5,983 bases of DNA from Gemmatimonadota bacterium (GTDB lineage: Bacteria; Gemmatimonadota; Gemmatimonadetes; Longimicrobiales; Gaopeijiaceae): contig JAUXEE010000144.1 of NCBI GenBank assembly GCA_030618065.1, positions 1 through 5,983 on the forward strand, written 5' to 3'. The stretch's first letter is position 1. Every line of letters starts with the position of its first letter. Below are positions 4,838 through 5,983 of the stretch, one piece after another. A model generated the notes under the pieces. The model was not told the DNA's origin and ran no database searches. It saw only the letters and a program-made list of their open reading frames with translations. Both the position numbers and the translations under genes were made by a program.

Positions 4838-5983
4838 TCAGAACACTCCCCGTTGAACCTCCTCCAGCCAAGCTCCCAGGAAAGGATCGACTAGGCGGTA
4901 GCGCACATCCCCATGGCGACTTTCCTGGCGAAGGAGGTGGCGCTCCTCCAAGGCTTTCAACGCCGTCTGCATGCTGGAAGGGGAAACCCCGGTTCTTCGT
5001 GCGACCTCACCAGATTGGAGTTCCCGACCGTCGGACTCCAGCGTCGCCTTCAGAGCCTTCTTCTGGTTCCTGGTGAGGACCGACCAGGTCTGGGTGTACG
5101 CGGGATCCTCCCTCTTGACAATCCGGCGGCGGGCCTCGGCCACCGCACCCCGGTCCAAACTCTCCACCGTGCCTGCTCTGAGCATCTCCCACACCTCGTG
5201 GGCCAGCCGCTGCACGTTGTACGGCACCTCCTCGGCCATCTCCATGATCGCCTCGCAGCCACCCGTGACCGTTTTGAAGCCCGAGTCAGCGAAGGCGTTT
5301 CGGAGGAACCTCAGAAAATCGCTTCTCGGCACTTCGCTGAGAAATAGGCGCTCGCCGAGGCGATAAAAGGGACGACCCGCATCCTCAGTCATGGTCGTCA
5401 ACAGGCGCGTAGCTGAACCGGCGAAGATGTATCCTACATGCCTGTGCCGTTGAATGGTGGCCCGGAGTTGCCGCTCAGCCGCCTCCCCATGCTCCAGCAC
5501 GATCTGCTGGATCTCATCGAGGATGACGACGACATCATCGTCGATTCGTGCGGCAAGACCATCAATGGCATCGAGGGCGTCGGTGAGAAGAGGAACCTCC
5601 CCGTGGCTGGCAGCTTCAACACCAAGGGCTATGGTGATCGATCCGTCAGGCCCAAGCTCGATTCGGGGCCGAAGGGAAGCTGCCACGGAGCGGAGAAGAA
5701 CCGCTGCTTTTTCAATTGGTGTCCGAAGGGCCCGGGCACCCGCCGTGAGAATAGCGCGGGAGAGTACCTCCAGGGTTTCGTACTTTTCCGCATCGAACCG
5801 AAGGACGATCACGCCTCGCTCCCTCGCCTCCTCACCGGCAGCACTGAGCAGAGAGGTCTTTCCAAAGCGTCGAGGGCCGATAAGAAATAGTCTCCCACGG
5901 TTCCGGATGACGGCGTCGATGAGGGAGAGTTCTTCCTGCCGGTCCACCAATTCGTCTCGCCCCAGCTCCCGCCCGTACTCGAA
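4838..5983 (-). CDS. Archaeal-type AAA ATPase with C-terminal winged helix (5' end outside window)
   Basis: The frame is open from the right edge to TGA at 4840-4838, giving 381 visible residues. Counting from the TTG codon at 5950, GPRRFGKTS (25-33) is Walker A, VVVILDEIQQ (140-149) is Walker B with D145-E146, and YIFAGSATRLL (174-184) is the sensor-like strand. PFYRLGERLFLSEVP (194-208) is typical of the 'ATPase, mainly archaeal' STAND-like family. Residues about 292-365 form a winged helix (TRNQKKALKA, then TGVSPSSMQTALKALEERHLL) ending in the usual VDPFLGAWL. The 11 residues encoded upstream of the TTG, FEYGRELGRDE, continue the conserved FxYG...VDRxEEL start of the family, so the TTG is not the start; the true one lies just beyond the edge. 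The role is unknown; members are often regulators or parts of mobile or defence loci. It is on the same strand as tldD, 103 nt upstream; a functional link is not evident. Confidence 0.88.
   Translation of the reverse strand, partial: FEYGRELGRDELVDRQEELSLIDAVIRNRGRLFLIGPRRFGKTSLLSAAGEEARERGVIVLRFDAEKYETLEVLSRAILTAGARALRTPIEKAAVLLRSVAASLRPRIELGPDGSITIALGVEAASHGEVPLLTDALDAIDGLAARIDDDVVVILDEIQQIVLEHGEAAERQLRATIQRHRHVGYIFAGSATRLLTTMTEDAGRPFYRLGERLFLSEVPRSDFLRFLRNAFADSGFKTVTGGCEAIMEMAEEVPYNVQRLAHEVWEMLRAGTVESLDRGAVAEARRRIVKREDPAYTQTWSVLTRNQKKALKATLESDGRELQSGEVARRTGVSPSSMQTALKALEERHLLRQESRHGDVRYRLVDPFLGAWLEEVQRGVF

Noticed and set aside
5948..5950. TTG at 5950 as start of the AAA ATPase
   Set aside because: The 11 codons before it continue the conserved N-terminus (FEYG...), so the gene is cut by the window edge and does not start here.

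Overview
The window is GC-rich, gene-dense bacterial DNA. It carries five genes plus one short divergent promoter region. The organism cannot be named from this sequence. The TldD-like protein has a twin-arginine (Tat) signal ending in a lipobox, and there are clear Shine-Dalgarno sites. With the high GC content, this fits a Gram-negative-type bacterium with Tat and lipoprotein export, such as Gemmatimonadota, Acidobacteriota or a deltaproteobacterial lineage. That placement is inference only.

Left part (1-1363, minus strand): a two-gene unit. The first gene (1363 to 956) encodes a small XRE-type helix-turn-helix protein whose C-terminal half is a seven-cysteine, 'two-CW'-like domain. After 53 nt comes a DUF2779-family protein (902 to the left edge, cut by the window). 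It has a Cas4/RecB-like PD-(D/E)XK nuclease domain with four candidate Fe-S cysteines, then the start of a DEDD-type exonuclease-like domain (the DFET motif at the very edge). The 53-nt gap holds an 8-bp tandem repeat that provides the ribosome binding site of the nuclease gene, and a 12-bp palindrome.

Divergent region and orphan gene (1364-1818): a 98-bp intergenic region carries a perfect 7+1+7 inverted repeat, a likely operator for the HTH protein. Rightwards is a 118-residue protein of unknown function with a strong ribosome binding site. It ends 11 nt from the convergent tldE gene.

Right part (1830-5983, minus strand): a tldD-tldE pair (metalloprotease TldD and its catalytically silent partner TldE/PmbA), preceded by an archaeal-type AAA ATPase with a C-terminal winged helix, whose 5' end is outside the window. 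TldD carries a Tat lipoprotein signal; TldE has no visible signal. If the two form the usual heterodimer, either TldE is carried along through Tat or the proteins do not work as the cytoplasmic pair known from E. coli.

The most unusual points are the exported TldD with a signal-less TldE, and the pairing of a cysteine-rich HTH regulator with a probable Fe-S nuclease behind an operator-like palindrome.
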